Shown here: positions 23,637 through 25,573 of the stretch, piece by piece
Layout of the letters: every line of letters begins with the position of its first letter
How positions within the stretch are numbered: position 1 is the stretch's first letter
Assembly (NCBI GenBank): GCA_023379075.1
Contig: JAMCSO010000034.1
Location: forward strand, 1 to 25,573
Length of the DNA stretch: 25,573 nucleotides
Reading direction: 5' to 3'
Source of the DNA: Candidatus Martarchaeota archaeon
GTDB lineage: Archaea; Micrarchaeota; Micrarchaeia; Micrarchaeales; CABMGC01
Program-made: the position numbers and the translations under genes
Notes under the pieces: model-generated
The model's database searches: none
Told to the model about the DNA's origin: nothing
What the model saw: the letters and a program-made list of their open reading frames with translations, nothing else

Positions 23637-24344
23637 TTAAATAATATTAGAGTTCCTGCCCATGCGGCGAAGGATCTCTCCATCAAGATTGTATATCTCT
23701 GCCTTCTCCAGATCAAAGAGCGCTGTCCTTAGCACTGGCATATGCTTAGCAAAATTCTCAGAGATATCGCTGCCTAGGATAAGAGTGTTGAAAGGCGGCA
23801 TTATTACCAGCTCTGGTGTGCCTCTCCTTTTTTTTACGACAACCCATACTTTTTCATAGTTTCCATTGATATTGGCTGATGCGTGACCATGTCCAGTTAC
23901 CAGCATCTTCTTCTCCATTGCTTCTTCTGATGGGAGGGAGTTTCCATGCATAAGGGCAATATCTTTCAGTAATATCTCCCTTGAAACTTCGACATTAATA
24001 CCAAGCCTCTCAAATATTTTATCTATATGCGCATCGTGGTTGCCCTTCGTTACTCTTAGTCTAACTCCACCAAGCTCATTAAAGAAGTCTTCCATGTCTC
24101 TGTACTCTGAGAGCGTGGGATATCCTATGCTCTCTTTGATGTCACCAAGTAAAATTATCTCCTTGGCCTTATGCTTTTTATAAATATCAAAGAGTTTCTC
24201 CCCCATCCTCTTAGACGCCTGCGGGAAGTAAAAATTCTTCTCCCTCAATCGCTCCTCAATACCAAGGTGCAGATCGCTTACGAGAATGATCCTCTCCTTC
24301 TTTACTAGGAGTGCCGGCTCCCCAACAATAAATGAGACAAGCAT
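23637..24344 (-). CDS. SbcD/Mre11-related metallophosphoesterase
   Basis: A 235-residue calcineurin-like phosphoesterase of the archaeal SbcD-related type (TIGR00024). Metal ligands are seen in order: SDLHLG (D24, H26), LLGDIKE (D68), KGNHD at 100-104, MHGN with H133, and GHGHAS at 151-156. It lacks the DNA-binding extensions of Mre11, so it is a stand-alone catalytic domain; the substrate is unknown. It is first in a two-gene unit with the P1-like repeat protein. The ATG at 24344 has a TATATAAAAT run immediately before it, too close to act as its TATA box; an ATTTTTAAG element near 24375 is better placed. Confidence 0.88.
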   Translation of the reverse strand: MLVSFIVGEPALLVKKERIILVSDLHLGIEERLREKNFYFPQASKRMGEKLFDIYKKHKAKEIILLGDIKESIGYPTLSEYRDMEDFFNELGGVRLRVTKGNHDAHIDKIFERLGINVEVSREILLKDIALMHGNSLPSEEAMEKKMLVTGHGHASANINGNYEKVWVVVKKRRGTPELVIMPPFNTLILGSDISENFAKHMPVLRTALFDLEKAEIYNLDGEILRRMGRNSNII

Positions 24345-24505
24345 ATTTTATATAAGGGCTGATATGCTTAAAAATAATCCTTTTGTGAATAGCTCTTCCC
24401 TCACACTACTCAATGAAGATATTAAGATTTCTATTCTATAATGTATAAGGGACGATATATACGGAAAGAAAGATACAATTTAAGGCATATTTCCTTAAGA
24501 ATATA

Positions 24506-25137
24506 AGCGGGAAATCCCAGACTGTTCACATATGAAGATGTCACAACATAAATTTTTATTGTAGTGGTTTTATGGATAAGATCAAAGTTCTTGGAATTGC
24601 TGGCAGTCTGAGAAAGAATTCCTTCAATAAGGAGTTGCTAAGATGTGCAGCCGAAGAAGCCGGAGAGGGAATTGACCTTGAGATATTCGATCTTGAAGGA
24701 ATACCAATATTCAATCAGGATCACGAGAACGAACCCACAGAGAAGGTGCGTGAGTTCAAGGCGAAGATTAAAAGTGCAGACGCGATACTTATCGCAACTC
24801 CAGAATACAATTATTCAATACCTGGCCCGCTCAAGAATGCTATAGACTGTGCATCAAGGCCTTCTGGAGATAATGCCTGGAACGATAAGCCAGTTGCTAT
24901 AATGAGTGCAGCAGGAGGATACCTTGGCGGCTCTCGGGCTCAGTATCATCTCAGACAAACCTTTGTCTACCTTAACATGCATCCAATAAATAAACCTGAG
25001 GTTATAGTTCCTTTCTTCAATGATAAAATAGACTCTGAAGGAAGGCTTATTGATAAGCACACGAGAGACAAAGTGAGAGAGCTCCTAAATGCTTTATATC
25101 TATGGACAATCAAATTAACAAAGTGAGCGGGAAATCC
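24506..25137 (+). repeat. 12-base direct repeat AGCGGGAAATCC flanking the FMN reductase gene
   Basis: AGCGGGAAATCC occurs at 24506-24517 and again at 25126-25137, the second beginning at the end of the FMN reductase stop codon. The rest of 24345-24571 shows no gene, only AT-rich promoter-like sequence. Confidence 0.5.
24572..25126 (+). CDS. NAD(P)H-dependent FMN reductase family flavoprotein
   Basis: A 184-residue flavodoxin-like oxidoreductase of the FMN-dependent family that includes chromate and quinone reductases. The FMN phosphate loop is GSLRKNSFN at 11-19, and the family motif TPEYNYSIPGPLKNAID at 76-92 is complete, followed by SRP. SAAGGYLGGSRAQ completes the flavin pocket. Cytosolic, probably dimeric. 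The natural acceptor (quinone, metal ion or a partner protein) is not evident. ATG 24572 fits the domain start, with an AAATTTTTATT element near 24554. The gene stands alone between the SbcD-like gene and the transposon end. Confidence 0.92.
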   Translation: MDKIKVLGIAGSLRKNSFNKELLRCAAEEAGEGIDLEIFDLEGIPIFNQDHENEPTEKVREFKAKIKSADAILIATPEYNYSIPGPLKNAIDCASRPSGDNAWNDKPVAIMSAAGGYLGGSRAQYHLRQTFVYLNMHPINKPEVIVPFFNDKIDSEGRLIDKHTRDKVRELLNALYLWTIKLTK

Positions 25138-25185
25138 TACATCATTTATTGATGGCGGATATCAGACGTTGATAAGATTCAACAT

Positions 25186-25222
25186 GCCCTTACTCCTATC
25201 TCAAGGATAGGAGTTTGTGGGC
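25186..25222 (+). repeat. Imperfect palindrome upstream of tnpB, probable transposon left-end hairpin
   Basis: ACTCCTATC (25192-25200) and GATAGGAGT (25206-25214) form a perfect nine-base stem with a TCAAG loop. GCCC (25186-25189) and GGGC (25219-25222) extend it after a small internal loop. Subterminal hairpins like this are what IS200/IS605 elements use for recognition of their ends. The exact element end cannot be set from one copy. A terminator role for the FMN reductase gene is the alternative. Confidence 0.5.
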
Positions 25223-25240
25223 GTGAAACGTGAAACAAAG

Positions 25241-25249
25241 GCATATAAA
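25241..25249 (+). promoter_or_regulatory. TATA box of tnpB
   Basis: GCATATAAA is centred about 27 bases before the in-frame ATG 25272, so a leaderless mRNA starting at that codon is likely, rather than initiation at ATG 25251 only about six bases after the box. Confidence 0.5.
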
Positions 25250-25250
25250 G

Positions 25251-25573
25251 ATGGAAAACAAAACAAGAGATATGGAAACTATACGTGCCTACAAGTTCAG
25301 GATATATCCTGACCAGAAAAGGCAAACAGCCATAGACAATTCCATATCTCTGTCCCAAAGACTCTACAACAAACTACTTGAGAAGACGATTGAAGCGCAT
25401 AAATCCAATTCTTCTTCAAAAATATCGCAAAGAACCATAAACCAGTTCCTCAACGAACTAATAAAGGAGGACAAGACCTATCTGCAACTCTACGCCCATG
25501 TTAGAGTTGACATACGCAACAGACTTCTGAAGACCTACCATAACTTCTTCAGGAGATGCCAGCAGAAGAAGTC
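25251..25573 (+). mobile_element. tnpB: TnpB (IS200/IS605 family), N-terminal part, cut by the window edge
   Basis: An open frame runs from ATG 25251 (or, more likely, ATG 25272) to the window end without a stop. From the second ATG it begins METIRAYKFRIYPDQ, the standard TnpB opening (RAYKFRIYP), then a helical region with LYNKLLEK and HVRVDIRNRLLKTYHNFF. TnpB is the RNA-guided nuclease of these elements and the ancestor of Cas12. The RuvC residues and zinc finger would lie beyond the window. No tnpA gene lies upstream, so this may be a TnpB-only (IS1341-like) element or have tnpA downstream. Confidence 0.88.

Noticed and set aside
23618..23716. Extension of the P1-like repeat protein upstream of ATG 23617
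   Set aside because: It would overlap the phosphoesterase gene by 80 bases out of frame, and the extra residues only reread that gene.
24345..24571. Possible small RNA gene in the 227-base gap
   Set aside because: AT-rich with TATA-like runs but no stable stem or conserved RNA motif that I could recognise; short frames of about ten codons are not credible genes.
25127..25250. CRISPR-like or tRNA structure near the window end
   Set aside because: There is only one palindrome and no repeated spacing, and no tRNA cloverleaf could be folded by eye; the hairpin fits a transposon end better.

Overview
The window is archaeal chromosome. The evidence is an archaeal RNA polymerase subunit (Rpo6/RpoK), a geranylgeranyl reductase and a complete mevalonate gene set for isoprenoid lipids, a ferredoxin-dependent 2-oxoacid oxidoreductase, AT-rich TATA boxes about 25 bases before many start codons, and GGTGA-type ribosome binding sites inside operons. 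Genes are tightly packed, with 3-14 base overlaps or gaps in operons and no gene-free stretch above 300 bases. The DUF2341-type surface protein, the small genes and the divergent enzymes would suit a DPANN/Micrarchaeota-like (ARMAN) lineage, but that placement is an inference; 16S or a marker-gene tree would be needed.

Layout. Positions 1-181 hold the end of an AIM24-like gene. Positions 178-4044 (minus) carry a cytosolic isoleucyl-tRNA synthetase followed by a YgjP-type metalloprotease. Positions 4114-5636 hold divergent genes for an alpha/beta hydrolase (minus) and a CDP-alcohol phosphatidyltransferase (plus), separated by an exact 103-base tandem duplication that copies the transferase promoter and start. 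Positions 5645-7371 contain an intact Nudix gene, then an insert (an aldolase remnant and a ComB-like gene), then a second copy of only the 3' half of the Nudix gene. Positions 7412-10184 encode the two-subunit 2-oxoacid:ferredoxin oxidoreductase. A small zinc-ribbon gene follows on the other strand. Positions 10498-13831 (minus) are a three-gene mevalonate operon: mevalonate kinase, diphosphomevalonate decarboxylase, phosphomevalonate kinase. Positions 13916-17996 hold a family 2 glycosyltransferase, a fused trehalose-6-phosphate synthase/phosphatase and a family 4 glycosyltransferase. Positions 18096-20804 encode a large secreted, membrane-anchored surface protein. Positions 20992-22642 encode Rpo6 and geranylgeranyl reductase. 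Positions 22655-24344 (minus) encode an SbcD-related phosphoesterase and a protein built of ribosomal P1-like repeats. Positions 24572-25126 encode an FMN reductase, and the window ends inside a TnpB gene.

How they work together. The mevalonate operon makes isopentenyl diphosphate, geranylgeranyl reductase saturates the archaeal lipid chains, and the CDP-alcohol transferase adds a polar head group, so the window covers several steps of membrane lipid synthesis. Trehalose synthesis and two glycosyltransferases point to compatible solute and glycan synthesis, and the surface protein carries about thirty potential N-glycosylation sites. The oxidoreductase supplies acyl-CoA and reduced ferredoxin.

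The most unusual items are: the isoleucyl-tRNA synthetase, in which both class I signature motifs are replaced (HIGH by ASHH, KMSKS by EMHRH); a stand-alone protein made of four P1-stalk-like helical repeats; a eukaryote-type mevalonate route with an atypical mevalonate kinase; a CDP-alcohol transferase with about 32 extra residues inside its catalytic motif; and two recent duplications, one of which brackets an apparently inserted segment.
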